Positions 1 through 7,115 of a stretch of DNA of 18,391 nt are shown piece after piece. The notes beneath the pieces are model-generated. The model was given only the letters and a program-made list of their open reading frames with translations. It was not told where the DNA came from and made no database searches. Numbering within the stretch: position 1 is the stretch's first letter; each line of letters begins with the position of its first letter. Source of the stretch: Clostridia bacterium (GTDB lineage: Bacteria > Bacillota > Clostridia > Oscillospirales > CAG-272); the NCBI GenBank assembly GCA_017504335.1, contig JAFVRI010000147.1, forward strand, positions 1-18,391. Reading direction: 5' to 3'. The position numbers were made by a program, and so were the translations under genes.

Positions 1-109
1 AGCGAAGCGAAGGATCTCGGCGGACAACGGATGAAAGGATTCCTACGCCCCGAACACGGGTTTTCTCCACGGAATTTTCAAATTTCTCGCAAAAAAAATT
101 AAAAAAGTA
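1..109. repeat. Non-coding left edge with part of a dispersed repeat
   Basis: No gene is seen in this stretch. Positions 40-55 (TTCCTACGCCCCGAAC) recur exactly as the reverse complement at 6544-6559, so this is probably one end of a short dispersed intergenic element cut by the window edge. The following AT-rich bases lead into the promoter of the AraC-type gene. Whether the element is mobile cannot be judged from two partial copies. Confidence 0.45.
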
Positions 110-139
110 TTGCATTATCATGGGTGTATATGGTATAAT
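110..139 (+). promoter_or_regulatory. Extended -10 promoter of the AraC-type gene
   Basis: A perfect TATAAT lies at 134-139. It is preceded by TGG at 131-133, giving the extended -10 form TGnTATAAT. A weak -35 (TTGCAT, 110-115) sits 18 bases upstream; an extended -10 can compensate for a poor -35. Transcription would start near 146, leaving a leader of about 24 bases before the ATG at 170. Confidence 0.7.
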
Positions 140-146
140 CATGATA
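116..146. promoter_or_regulatory. Inverted repeat over the AraC-type promoter, possible operator
   Basis: TATCATG (116-122) and CATGATA (140-146) form a perfect 7-base inverted repeat with 17 bases between the arms. The pair brackets the -10 box, and the right arm covers the expected start of transcription. A repressor bound here would block the promoter, so autoregulation is possible. AraC-family sites are more often direct repeats, and the arms are short, so chance is not excluded. Confidence 0.3.
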
Positions 147-169
147 GACTTATAAAAAGGAGAAAAATC

Positions 170-1018
170 ATGAAGGGATATTACCGCAATGGTGGTTGGC
201 AAAGATTTGCGTCAGGGGAGGAATACTGCTTCCTGTTTGCGCTTTCCGGCAAGGGTATGATTGGCGAGACCGAGCTTTTGGCGGGTGAGGGGGTGCTTTT
301 GGACCTGTCGCAATGGAATGCGGAGGAAATTTCTCTGCCTACGGAATATTTGAAATTGGATTTTTCCGAGCGGGATCTGCTTCGGTTGTTCGGGGAAAGG
401 GGCATTCGTGCCAACGGTGAGGTGGTTTTGCTTCGGGACACCGACGAGCTTCGCCGTGTGGCGGAAGGTTTCTTTGCGCGGGAGACCGAGGTGACCGACT
501 CGGCAAGGCGGGGGGCTCTCTGTACGTGGCTTCTTTCCTACATAGAGAACGATCGGGAAATGAGCGGGGAGGATTCCGCCGCGGCCGGATACGTTCGTTA
601 TGCCGAGGAGTATATTCAGACCCATTTGGGAGAAAGTATTCAAGTGGATGCCATTGCCGAAGAGTTGGGAATCACCCGCGGATATCTGCGCAATGTCTTT
701 TATGCCGTGCATGGCATGTCGCCCAGAGAATATTTGACTGAGGCACGCTTGCAGCGTGCGCGTGAGCTGTTAGAGGAGAGAGACCGTTCGGTTACCTCGA
801 TCGCTGACGAGGTAGGGTATGACGATGTACTTCAGTTTTCCAGAATCTTCAAGAAGCATACCGGTGCGTCTCCTTCTCAATACCGTGCGGATCGCGGCAT
901 TGCGGTAGAGAAAAATCGGATCCGCCGCGAGGAACGGGTGGAGAAAGTTGAGCCTGCTCGCGAGGTGCGGGAGGAAGCGCCCAAGAAGAAGGCGAAGGAT
1001 CCCGTTTGGCTGTTTTGA
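170..1018 (+). CDS. AraC-family transcriptional regulator
   Basis: This is a 282-residue DNA-binding regulator. Residues 1-110 fit a short cupin-like N-terminal sensing domain (glycine- and beta-rich, ending near the FSERDLLRLF segment). Residues 142-243 are a typical AraC double helix-turn-helix: the first HTH is around 157-178 (VDAIAEELGITRGYLRNVF), the second around 207-228 (VTSIADEVGYDDVLQFSRIF), followed by the family ending KKHTGASPSQYR. I chose ATG 170 because AAGGAG (157-162) lies 7 bases before it; an in-frame ATG at 110 has no such site and falls inside the promoter. The last 34 residues (249-282) form a charged lysine/arginine/glutamate tail beyond the normal end of the family. It is followed after 35 bases by the yccF-like gene, probably in one operon. 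The ligand and targets are unknown; the convergent liv operon is not obviously its target. Confidence 0.9.
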   Translation: MKGYYRNGGWQRFASGEEYCFLFALSGKGMIGETELLAGEGVLLDLSQWNAEEISLPTEYLKLDFSERDLLRLFGERGIRANGEVVLLRDTDELRRVAEGFFARETEVTDSARRGALCTWLLSYIENDREMSGEDSAAAGYVRYAEEYIQTHLGESIQVDAIAEELGITRGYLRNVFYAVHGMSPREYLTEARLQRARELLEERDRSVTSIADEVGYDDVLQFSRIFKKHTGASPSQYRADRGIAVEKNRIRREERVEKVEPAREVREEAPKKKAKDPVWLF

Positions 1019-1053
1019 CGGATTTGGATTGGTTTGGATAGAAAGGAGAAGCA

Positions 1054-1422
1054 ATGAGTCTGATTGGAAATATCATATGGATTTTGTTTGGTGGATGGAT
1101 CGCGGCGCTTTTGTGGCTGATCTTTGGCGCGATCTGCTGTGTGACCGTTATTGGCATCCCCTTTGGGTTGCAATGCTTTAAGTTTGCCAAGCTATCGTTT
1201 GCGCCCTTTGGCAAGCATATTTCCATTCATCCCATGAAGCACCCCATTGCCAACGCGCTATGGGCGGTGTTTCTCGGATGGGAAATGGCATTGGTGCATC
1301 TGATCGCGGGTCTTTTATGCTGTGTGACGATCGTGGGGATTCCCAACGGAATCGTGGCATTTAAAATGATGAAGCTGTCCTTCCTCCCCTTTGGAGCGAA
1401 GGTCAAGCGGGGAAGAAGATAA
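1054..1422 (+). CDS. yccF: YccF-domain small membrane protein
   Basis: This 122-residue hydrophobic protein resembles the YccF family (DUF307) of small inner-membrane proteins, which has no firmly established function. It is built of two similar halves. Residues 1-49 contain WILFGGW, CCVTVIGIPFG and KLSFAPFGK; residues 62-117 contain AVFLGWE, CCVTIVGIPNG and KLSFLPFGA. Each half has a long membrane segment ending in the Cys-Cys-Val-Thr turn. AAGGAG (1043-1048) precedes the ATG by 5 bases. The gene lies 35 bases after the AraC-type gene with no terminator between them, so the two are likely cotranscribed. It ends just before the shared terminator. The internal duplication and length fit the family, so I regard the gene as intact. 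Confidence 0.85.
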   Translation: MSLIGNIIWILFGGWIAALLWLIFGAICCVTVIGIPFGLQCFKFAKLSFAPFGKHISIHPMKHPIANALWAVFLGWEMALVHLIAGLLCCVTIVGIPNGIVAFKMMKLSFLPFGAKVKRGRR

Positions 1423-1424
1423 AG

Positions 1425-1474
1425 AAAAAAGAACCGAGGAATTTCGTGCGTACGAAATTCCTCGGTTCTTTTTC
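1425..1474. terminator. Bidirectional rho-independent terminator
   Basis: A perfect 17-base-pair stem is formed by GAACCGAGGAATTTCGT (1431-1447) and its complement at 1452-1468, with a GCGT loop. The stem is flanked by A-runs on the left and T-runs on the right, so it has a U-tract in either direction. It sits between the end of the yccF-like gene and the end of livF, which converge, and can stop both transcripts. Confidence 0.93.
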
Positions 1475-1485
1475 TTTTTGGGAAA

Positions 1486-2202
1486 TTACTCTCCCAGATA
1501 TGCTTTTTTGATTCGCTCGTCGTTGATCAGATCGGCGGCATCGCCTTCGGCGGAGACGCTTCCCGTTTCCAATACGTAAACACGGTCGGAAATGGTCATC
1601 GCCTTCTTTGCGTTCTGCTCAACCAGAAGCACGGTCTTGCCTGCCTCGCGGAAGCTTTCGATGATCTCGAATACCTCACCCACAAGGAGGGGAGACAGAC
1701 CCATGGAGGGCTCGTCCATGACGATCAGCTCGGGATTGGCCAGAAGGGCGCGTCCCATGGCGAGCATCTGCTGCTCACCGCCCGAGAGCGTTCCTGCCAA
1801 CTGACGGCGGCGCTCCTCCAAGCGGGGGAACTGCTTGAATACCTCTTCCATGTCCTTCTGAATGTTTGCCTTGTCCTTGCGGGAGTAGGCACCCAGCAGC
1901 AGGTTGTCGTAAACCGAAAGGCCTTGGAAGATGCGGCGTCCCTCGGGAACATGGACCATTCCCATGGAGACGATCTTGTGAGCGGGGGTGTGAGTGATGT
2001 CATTGCCCTTGTAAAGGATCTTGCCCTGCTTGGGACGGAGCAGACCCGTGATCGTATGAAGGGTGGTGGTCTTTCCGGCACCGTTGGCACCGATCAGGGA
2101 GACGATCTCTCCCTTTTTTACCTCAAAGGAGATGCCCTTGAGTGCTTGGATCATGCCGTAGTACACGTGCAGATTTTCTACCTTCAATAAGGTTTCAGCC
2201 AT
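1486..2202 (-). CDS. livF: Branched-chain amino acid ABC importer, ATP-binding protein LivF
   Basis: This is one of the two cytoplasmic ATPases that drive import of leucine, isoleucine and valine, or related amino acids, through the LivH-LivM channel. It has 238 residues, the usual length. The Walker A motif GANGAGKT is at 38-45, the signature LSGGEQQ at 139-145 and Walker B LIVMDEP at 159-165, with the catalytic Glu164. The segment LLVEQN (192-197) places Gln196 where most ABC ATPases have the H-loop histidine, which is typical of LivF. It ends with the family's AYLGE. AGGAGG (complement of 2212-2217) lies 9 bases before the start. It is the last gene of the operon, 18 bases after livG, and runs into the shared terminator. 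Substrate preference within the hydrophobic amino acid family cannot be fixed from sequence. Confidence 0.95.
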   Translation of the reverse strand: MAETLLKVENLHVYYGMIQALKGISFEVKKGEIVSLIGANGAGKTTTLHTITGLLRPKQGKILYKGNDITHTPAHKIVSMGMVHVPEGRRIFQGLSVYDNLLLGAYSRKDKANIQKDMEEVFKQFPRLEERRRQLAGTLSGGEQQMLAMGRALLANPELIVMDEPSMGLSPLLVGEVFEIIESFREAGKTVLLVEQNAKKAMTISDRVYVLETGSVSAEGDAADLINDERIKKAYLGE

Positions 2203-2220
2203 TGTTCGGGTCCTCCTTTC

Positions 2221-3015
2221 TTATTCGCCAAGGTAGGCCTTGACCACGGCGGGATCGGACAGAACGCTGCTCGTCTCGCCCTTGGCAAGCTCGGTACCGA
2301 AGTTCAGCACCGTCAGATTTTCGCAGATTCCGCTGACCAGGCGCATATCGTGCTCGATGAGCAGGATGGTCATGCCGAATTCCTTGCGGATAAAGGTGAT
2401 GTCATCCATCAGCTCCTGAGTCTCGTTGGGGTTCATGCCCGCGGCGGGCTCGTCCAGAAGAAGCAGGGAAGGATTGGTCGCCATAGCGCGGGCGATCTCC
2501 AGCTTTCTCTGCTTTCCGTAGGGAAGGTTTGCTGCCAGATAATCGGCATATTCCTCCAGCTGGAAGAGCTTGAGAAGCTCCAACGCCCGTCTCTTATATT
2601 CCTTTTCGGACTTACGGTGGCGGGGCAGACGGAGAATGGACTCGGGCAGGGAACAGGGGATCTGATTGCTAAGACCCACCATGACGTTTTCCAGCACCGT
2701 CAGATTGTTAAACAGACGGATGTTCTGGAAGGTACGGGCAATACCCTGCTTGTTGATCTCAACGGGAGTCTTTCCCGTCAGATCCTTGCCGCACAGATAG
2801 AAGCGGCCGGAGGTGGGCTTGTACACACCGGTCAAGAGGTTAAACACCGTGGTTTTGCCTGCTCCGTTGGGGCCGATCAGACCGTAGAGCTCTCCCTTTT
2901 TGATCTCGAGGTTGACGTCGTCAACTGCCTTCAAGCCTCCGAACTGAATGCAAAGATGCTCGGTTTTCAGAACGATCTCACGACCGTCCGCTGCGATAAA
3001 CTTGTTGTCAGCCAT
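2221..3015 (-). CDS. livG: Branched-chain amino acid ABC importer, ATP-binding protein LivG
   Basis: This is the second cytoplasmic ATPase of the importer and pairs with LivF. It has 264 residues. Walker A GPNGAGKT is at 48-55. The signature is the LivG-type LPYGKQ at 164-169 rather than LSGGQ. Walker B LLLLDEP is at 184-190, with Glu189, and the H-loop histidine is His222 in LLIEHDM. The insert around 115-145, rich in basic residues, is usual for LivG between the Q-loop and the signature. The start codon overlaps the end of livM by 8 bases, and its AGGAGG site (complement of 3025-3030) lies inside livM, so translation of the two is probably coupled. The C-terminus AYLGE matches that of LivF. 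Confidence 0.95.
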   Translation of the reverse strand: MADNKFIAADGREIVLKTEHLCIQFGGLKAVDDVNLEIKKGELYGLIGPNGAGKTTVFNLLTGVYKPTSGRFYLCGKDLTGKTPVEINKQGIARTFQNIRLFNNLTVLENVMVGLSNQIPCSLPESILRLPRHRKSEKEYKRRALELLKLFQLEEYADYLAANLPYGKQRKLEIARAMATNPSLLLLDEPAAGMNPNETQELMDDITFIRKEFGMTILLIEHDMRLVSGICENLTVLNFGTELAKGETSSVLSDPAVVKAYLGE

Positions 3016-4063
3016 TTCCGTTTACCTCCTTTGCGTCGGGTTGGGGAAGCTCTTTCTTTTTCTTGCGGATCTTTGCGAAGAGAACACGGAAATTGTATTT
3101 TTCACGGAATCCCTTGAGTCCGGGCGCGTTGGTGTAAATCACCACCGCGATGAGGATCAGCGCATAAACCAGATCCTGAAGCACCGCCAAGGGGCCGGTC
3201 AGCGTGGTCTGAAGCTTGGTGTTCAGGAAGGTGATCAGAGCGGCGGAAACCAGGGAGCCGTTGATGTTACCCATACCGCCGAGAACTACCATAACTAAGA
3301 TCTCGATGGAGTAGTTATAGTCGAAGGATGTATACTGAACGCGGTTGTTGCTGTAGCTGAACAGCACGCCTGCCACACCTGCGAAGAAGGAGGAGGCGAT
3401 GAATACAAGGAGCTTGTAGCGGGTCACGTTGATACCCGTTGCTCTTGCCGCGATTTCATTGTCGCGAATCGAAATGATGGCACGGCCGTGCTTACTGCGG
3501 ATCAGGTTCTGGGTGAACATGAGACAGAGGAGCACCATCACGAAGGCGATGATGAAGAAGTATTTGCTGGTAAAGCGAGGAGTGGTCAGACCGGTAGCTC
3601 CGCCGAACCATTCGTTGGGCATCTTCATGAACAGGGTACGGACGATCTCGCCAAATGCCAGTGTTACGATTGCAAGGTAGTCACCGCGCAAGCGCAGGGC
3701 GGGAAGTCCGATGATGAATCCGAAGAGAGCGGCGATCAGACCGCCTACCAGAATCGAAATGAGCAGCACAAGGATGCTGTTGTCCGTTCCGTCGCCCAAA
3801 ATGGGGGTGAGAACGGCAGAGACCTTGCCGCCGATGAAGGCGCCGATGCACATGAAGCCTGCGTGACCGAGGGAGAGCTCGCCGAGAAATCCGACGACCA
3901 TTCCGAGAGACACGGCAAGGAGCATGGCAATGGCGATCTTTTCCAAAAGGAACTGATTGGAAAGGGTCAGCTCGCCCGACAGAGCGAGGATCGCGGTTAC
4001 GACCGTAAGGATCGCGACCAGAATGCAGTTGAGATTTTTACGCAAAAAGGAGAATGCTTTCAT
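3008..4063 (-). CDS. livM: Branched-chain amino acid ABC importer, permease LivM
   Basis: This is the second membrane-spanning subunit of the importer. It has 351 residues and several hydrophobic segments from about residue 12 onward. Family landmarks are the LGHAGFMCIGAFIGG motif early in the protein, the cytoplasmic coupling stretch GLPALRLRGDYLAIVTLAFG, and the SIRDNEIAARATGIN segment that contacts the ATPases. The C-terminus is a long charged cytoplasmic tail with a run of lysines (KIRKKKK), within the normal size range. The start ATG at 4063 lies 3 bases beyond the livH stop, with AAGGTG (complement of 4070-4075) 6 bases upstream inside the end of livH. This packing implies translational coupling with livH. 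Confidence 0.94.
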   Translation of the reverse strand: MKAFSFLRKNLNCILVAILTVVTAILALSGELTLSNQFLLEKIAIAMLLAVSLGMVVGFLGELSLGHAGFMCIGAFIGGKVSAVLTPILGDGTDNSILVLLISILVGGLIAALFGFIIGLPALRLRGDYLAIVTLAFGEIVRTLFMKMPNEWFGGATGLTTPRFTSKYFFIIAFVMVLLCLMFTQNLIRSKHGRAIISIRDNEIAARATGINVTRYKLLVFIASSFFAGVAGVLFSYSNNRVQYTSFDYNYSIEILVMVVLGGMGNINGSLVSAALITFLNTKLQTTLTGPLAVLQDLVYALILIAVVIYTNAPGLKGFREKYNFRVLFAKIRKKKKELPQPDAKEVNGNG

Positions 4064-4066
4064 ATC

Positions 4067-4939
4067 TTACACCTTCTCCCTTCTCACCTTGCCGAGCAAT
4101 CCCGAGGGCTTGACCAGCAGGATGATAATCAGAATACCGAACTCGATGGCGATGGAATAATCGCCAAGGCCTACGGCATTGCAGATCGACTCAATGATAC
4201 CCAAGAGGATACCTCCAAGCATGGCGCCGGGGATCGAGCCGATGCCACCGATGACGGCGGCGGTAAATGCCATGATACCGGGCATGGCGCCGAGGGTGGG
4301 AACCAGAACGTTTCCCTTTGCCAGAAGCAGATAGCCGGCTACGGCGGCAAGTGCCGAGCCGATGGCGAAGGTAACCGAAATGATGCGGTTGGTATTGATG
4401 CCCATGAGCAATGCGGCATCACGGTCCTCGGAGACCGCAACCATAGCGCGTCCGGTTTTTGTATGCTCTACAAAGAGGGTGAGTCCCACCATAACGACCA
4501 CGGTGACCGCAAGGGTTACCAAGGTGCTGTAGTCGAGGGTTAATTCACCGAGCTTCAGGAAACCGTCGATCTTCAGAGCAGACAGCATTTTTGGGTTGGT
4601 GCTGAAGATGATCTGTGCCAGACTTTGCAAAAGGAAGCTGACACCGATGGCGGTAATAAGAACGGCAAGCGGAGACGCTCCGCGCAAGGGCTTGTAGGCA
4701 AAGCGCTCTACGGCAATGCCCAAAATAATGCTGAAGATTACGGCGAGTCCCAGCGCCAGCCAGGGCTGACCGATGAAGAGCAGGGAGACATACATGGCAT
4801 AACCGCCCATCATGATGATGTCTCCGTGAGCGAAATTCAGCATCTTTGCGATTCCGTATACCATGGTGTAGCCCAAGGCAATGATCGCGTAGATTCCGCC
4901 TGCACTCAATCCGTTGATCAAAGCAGATAAAAAGTTCAT
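4067..4939 (-). CDS. livH: Branched-chain amino acid ABC importer, permease LivH
   Basis: This is the first membrane-spanning subunit of the importer. It has 290 residues, typical for LivH. The N-terminus carries the family hallmark GLSAGGIYAIIALGYTMVYG followed by LNFAHGDIIMMGGY. Later landmarks are ERFAYKPLRG, the coupling segment TKTGRAMVAVSEDRDAALLMG, and the AAVIGGIGSIPGAMLGG stretch. Multiple hydrophobic helices run through the protein, and it ends with a short basic tail. AAGGAT (complement of 4945-4950) lies 5 bases before the ATG. It follows livK after an 87-base gap that contains a stem-loop, which may lower permease expression relative to the binding protein. Confidence 0.95.
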   Translation of the reverse strand: MNFLSALINGLSAGGIYAIIALGYTMVYGIAKMLNFAHGDIIMMGGYAMYVSLLFIGQPWLALGLAVIFSIILGIAVERFAYKPLRGASPLAVLITAIGVSFLLQSLAQIIFSTNPKMLSALKIDGFLKLGELTLDYSTLVTLAVTVVVMVGLTLFVEHTKTGRAMVAVSEDRDAALLMGINTNRIISVTFAIGSALAAVAGYLLLAKGNVLVPTLGAMPGIMAFTAAVIGGIGSIPGAMLGGILLGIIESICNAVGLGDYSIAIEFGILIIILLVKPSGLLGKVRREKV

Positions 4940-4962
4940 ATGTTATCCTTTTCAGAACAAGC

Positions 4963-4990
4963 ATGCCGGCGAGAAAGTTCCCACCGGCAT
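4963..4990 (-). promoter_or_regulatory. Stem-loop between livK and livH
   Basis: On the leftward transcript, ATGCCGG (complement of 4984-4990) and CCGGCAT (complement of 4963-4969) pair as a 7-base stem with a 14-base loop. It is the only notable structure in the 87-base livK-livH gap. No U-run follows it, so it is not a full terminator. Such stems between a binding-protein gene and permease genes often protect the upstream mRNA or cause partial read-through, giving more binding protein than permease; that role is inferred here. Confidence 0.45.
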
Positions 4991-5026
4991 ACCGTAATCA
5001 TCGAAATTTCTTTCGGTCGTCTTTTC

Positions 5027-6205
5027 TTAGTTGTTGGCAGCCTTGATCTCGTAAGCGATAGCGCCCTTAGCGACGAAGCCGTTCGAATCCCAGCTGATGT
5101 TGTCACCGGTTGCTCCGGAGAAGCCAAAGCCCTTGTTGAACTGCTCAACGAGGATCGCGCACAGCTCCTCAGCAGCGATGTCCGCGGTGATCTCCTTGCC
5201 CTCGTCGATTGCCTTGTTCATAGCAGCGACCAGAGCATAGATACAGTCGTATGCGGATGCACCGAACTGGTTCAAGGGTCCGTTCGGATAAGCAGCCTTG
5301 TACTTGGAAATGTAGTCAGCAGCCTTGCCGGTTGTAGCCTTGGAGTTGAAGTGAGACAGCATGGTAACTGCCTGAGGAATGGTGGTGATGTCAAAGCCCT
5401 CGATGGAGGTGTCGATGCCATCAAAGCCGTCGCAGCCGTAGTAAACAGCGGAATCAGCAACCTTGCCCTTGGCAGCGGTCATGAACTTTGCTGCGGGGGT
5501 GTAGTAAATGGGCATGAAGATGAAGTCGCAGCCCTGAAGGGTGGATACCTGGGTGTCGAAGATCACGGTGTCGTCCGAACCGGTGAAGGTAGCGGTAACG
5601 GGAGTGGCAACCTTTGCGGAGAGAGAAGCGACGAACTGATTGTAAATGCCCTCAGAGTAGGGGTCACCGGTCTTATAGAGGATGCCCAGCTTGTTGAGCT
5701 TGCCCTCTTCAGCCAGCTTGTTTACGTACTCAGCGGCAACCTTACCCTGGTTGTCATCTGCGAAGCACATCTGGTAGCCAAAGTTTGCGGTATCAGCAAC
5801 CGCGTTTGCGGAAGCGGAGGGAGTCAGGAAGAAAACCTTGTTGTCATTGGAGAGCTTAACGAACTCCAGGCAGGGGTTGGAGGTTACGCAACCCAGAGCA
5901 ACCTGCATGCCGTTCTCGGACATTGCGGCGAAGTTGGTCGCAACCTTGGTGGGGTCGTGAGCATCGTCGTAGGACTTGAGAACCAGCTTGACGCCATTCT
6001 TCAGACCACCTGCGGCATTGATCTCTTCAATTGCCATACGAGCGGAGTTTTCAACTGCGATACCGTAAGTAGCGGCAGGGCCGGTGGTAGGACCGGACAG
6101 ACCGATCACGATCGCTTCTTCGTCCTTGCCACATGCAAAGAGCGCGGTCGAAGCCATCAACAGCGCCAAAGCAAGAACAAGAACCTTGGTGAGTGTTTTT
6201 TTCAT
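5027..6205 (-). CDS. livK: Branched-chain amino acid ABC importer, substrate-binding lipoprotein LivK
   Basis: This is the extracellular solute-binding protein that delivers the amino acid to LivHMGF. It has 392 residues and belongs to the type I periplasmic-binding fold (Peripla_BP_6 type). Residues 1-24 are a lipoprotein signal peptide with Lys2-Lys3, a hydrophobic core and the box LFAC. Cys25 is the predicted lipid-anchored residue; Phe at the -2 position is unusual but tolerated. The mature protein opens with VIGLSGPTTGPAATYG, the typical first strand and ligand loop, and contains the family stretches GGLKNGVKLVLKSYDDAHDP and ASAYDCIYALVAAMNKA. AGAGGT (complement of 6212-6217) lies 6 bases before the start. 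It is the first gene of the operon, behind the promoter at 6254-6282. Confidence 0.95.
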   Translation of the reverse strand: MKKTLTKVLVLALALLMASTALFACGKDEEAIVIGLSGPTTGPAATYGIAVENSARMAIEEINAAGGLKNGVKLVLKSYDDAHDPTKVATNFAAMSENGMQVALGCVTSNPCLEFVKLSNDNKVFFLTPSASANAVADTANFGYQMCFADDNQGKVAAEYVNKLAEEGKLNKLGILYKTGDPYSEGIYNQFVASLSAKVATPVTATFTGSDDTVIFDTQVSTLQGCDFIFMPIYYTPAAKFMTAAKGKVADSAVYYGCDGFDGIDTSIEGFDITTIPQAVTMLSHFNSKATTGKAADYISKYKAAYPNGPLNQFGASAYDCIYALVAAMNKAIDEGKEITADIAAEELCAILVEQFNKGFGFSGATGDNISWDSNGFVAKGAIAYEIKAANN

Positions 6206-6253
6206 GTTTATACCTCTTTTTTATTTAGACGTTTCCGCCTTTTTATACAAATA

Positions 6254-6282
6254 AATATAACACAGCAATCTTCGATTGTCAA
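6254..6282 (-). promoter_or_regulatory. Sigma-A promoter of the liv operon
   Basis: Read leftward, a perfect TTGACA (complement of 6277-6282) is followed after exactly 17 bases by TATATT (complement of 6254-6259). Transcription should start near 6247, leaving about 41 bases of leader before livK. I saw no convincing riboswitch or T-box structure in so short a leader, so any amino acid control would act at the promoter. Confidence 0.88.
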
Positions 6283-6522
6283 GTATTTTTTTGAGCGCAC
6301 AACGAATCTTGTAAAAAATAACAAAATTCATAAAGATCGGAAAAGATTTTTGTGCATATAGACGATTTGGATGGCGTGAGAATCATGACAGCTTGCCAAA
6401 GGATTGCATATGGCATTATCACATATTCCTTTTTGTATGGTTGTGTGATTCCTTGATCTTCACAACGATTGACGGTGAGAAACGGTGCTTGGTGCCTTTA
6501 TTCGAGGGGGTATTCCATACAA

Positions 6523-6590
6523 AACGGCGGGAGTCCTCCCGCCGTTCGGGGCGTAGGAAGTATGATGGCTCCCTCCCGGAGGGAGCCTTT
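6523..6590. repeat. Pair of GC-rich hairpins, probable dispersed intergenic element
   Basis: Two near-perfect palindromes lie side by side. AACGGCGGGAG (6523-6533) pairs with 6536-6546, and GGCTCCCTCC (6567-6576) pairs with GGAGGGAGCC (6578-6587). Between them, GTTCGGGGCGTAGGAA (6544-6559) is the exact reverse complement of 40-55. The second hairpin resembles the first stem of the element at 18296-18377 (same GCTCCCT/AGGGAGC arms). No gene on the plus strand ends here, so a terminator role is unlikely; a short palindromic repeat is the better reading. Confidence 0.55.
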
Positions 6591-7019
6591 CCTTAGAAGG
6601 GCTCACACAGGAAAGATTCGATGGGCGATCGTTTGGCGATCTTCTTTGCGTTTTGTGCAATTCCGCAAGGGATTCGTGAAAAGTTACAAAATATTTGAGA
6701 AGCGAAACGAGACGAGAGAGAGGAGGCCTTACTGCAACATACAAGTGACGAAAAATACAAACAAAAACGGCACAAGCGAAAGAAATACGAAGAGAATCTC
6801 TTTCGAAAGTGTGTTGTTATAGAAAAAGTCAGAAAGAGTATAAACGAGAAGATTTTCTCTTGACAAGACACAAAAACGGGAGGAGGAAGTGCGAAAAACC
6901 GTTGAAAATGGGGGATTTTTGAAGTTTTTTGTGTAGAACATGTGGAAAAAATGCACAAATTTTTCGGAGCGCAACGGATGCGACGGTCTCCTTGGAACGC
7001 TTTTTCTTTCCAAAACCTC
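6591..7019. other. Non-coding stretch upstream of the giant gene
   Basis: I find no believable gene in these 429 bases. Open frames on both strands lack ribosome sites and have low-complexity, lysine/arginine- or phenylalanine-rich translations. A TTGACA at 6860-6865 has no partner -10 box at the right distance. TTGGAA (6992-6997) and TTCCAA (7008-7013) form a small inverted repeat just ahead of the -35 box of the next promoter; it could be a regulator site but is short. Confidence 0.6.
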
Positions 7020-7048
7020 TTGACGAACCATCCAAAAAGCGGTATAAT
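7020..7048 (+). promoter_or_regulatory. Near-consensus sigma-A promoter of the giant surface protein gene
   Basis: TTGACG (7020-7025) and a perfect TATAAT (7043-7048) are separated by exactly 17 bases. Transcription would begin near 7055, giving a leader of about 60 bases before the ATG at 7116. The match predicts strong, housekeeping-type transcription. Confidence 0.9.
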
Positions 7049-7115
7049 GATTGCGTATATTATTTATGTAATCTTTTGTACATAAAAATCCAAGAAGAAA
7101 GCTAGGAGAAATCAC

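Noticed and set aside
73..87. A CodY-like site upstream of the AraC-type gene (AATTTTCAAATTT)
   Set aside because: Only the left half resembles the CodY consensus; the right half fails, and the area is AT-rich enough for this by chance.
110..169. An earlier in-frame ATG at 110 for the AraC-type gene
   Set aside because: It would place the -35 and -10 boxes inside the coding region and has no Shine-Dalgarno sequence; ATG 170 has a good one.
3488..6361. Rightward open frames of 351 and 473 codons opposite livM, livH and livK
   Set aside because: They are mirror frames of well-recognised liv genes with low-complexity translations and no promoter or ribosome site.
6469..7115. Small open frames on both strands in the intergenic region
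   Set aside because: They cross the GC-rich hairpins or the promoter, lack ribosome sites, and give compositionally odd translations.
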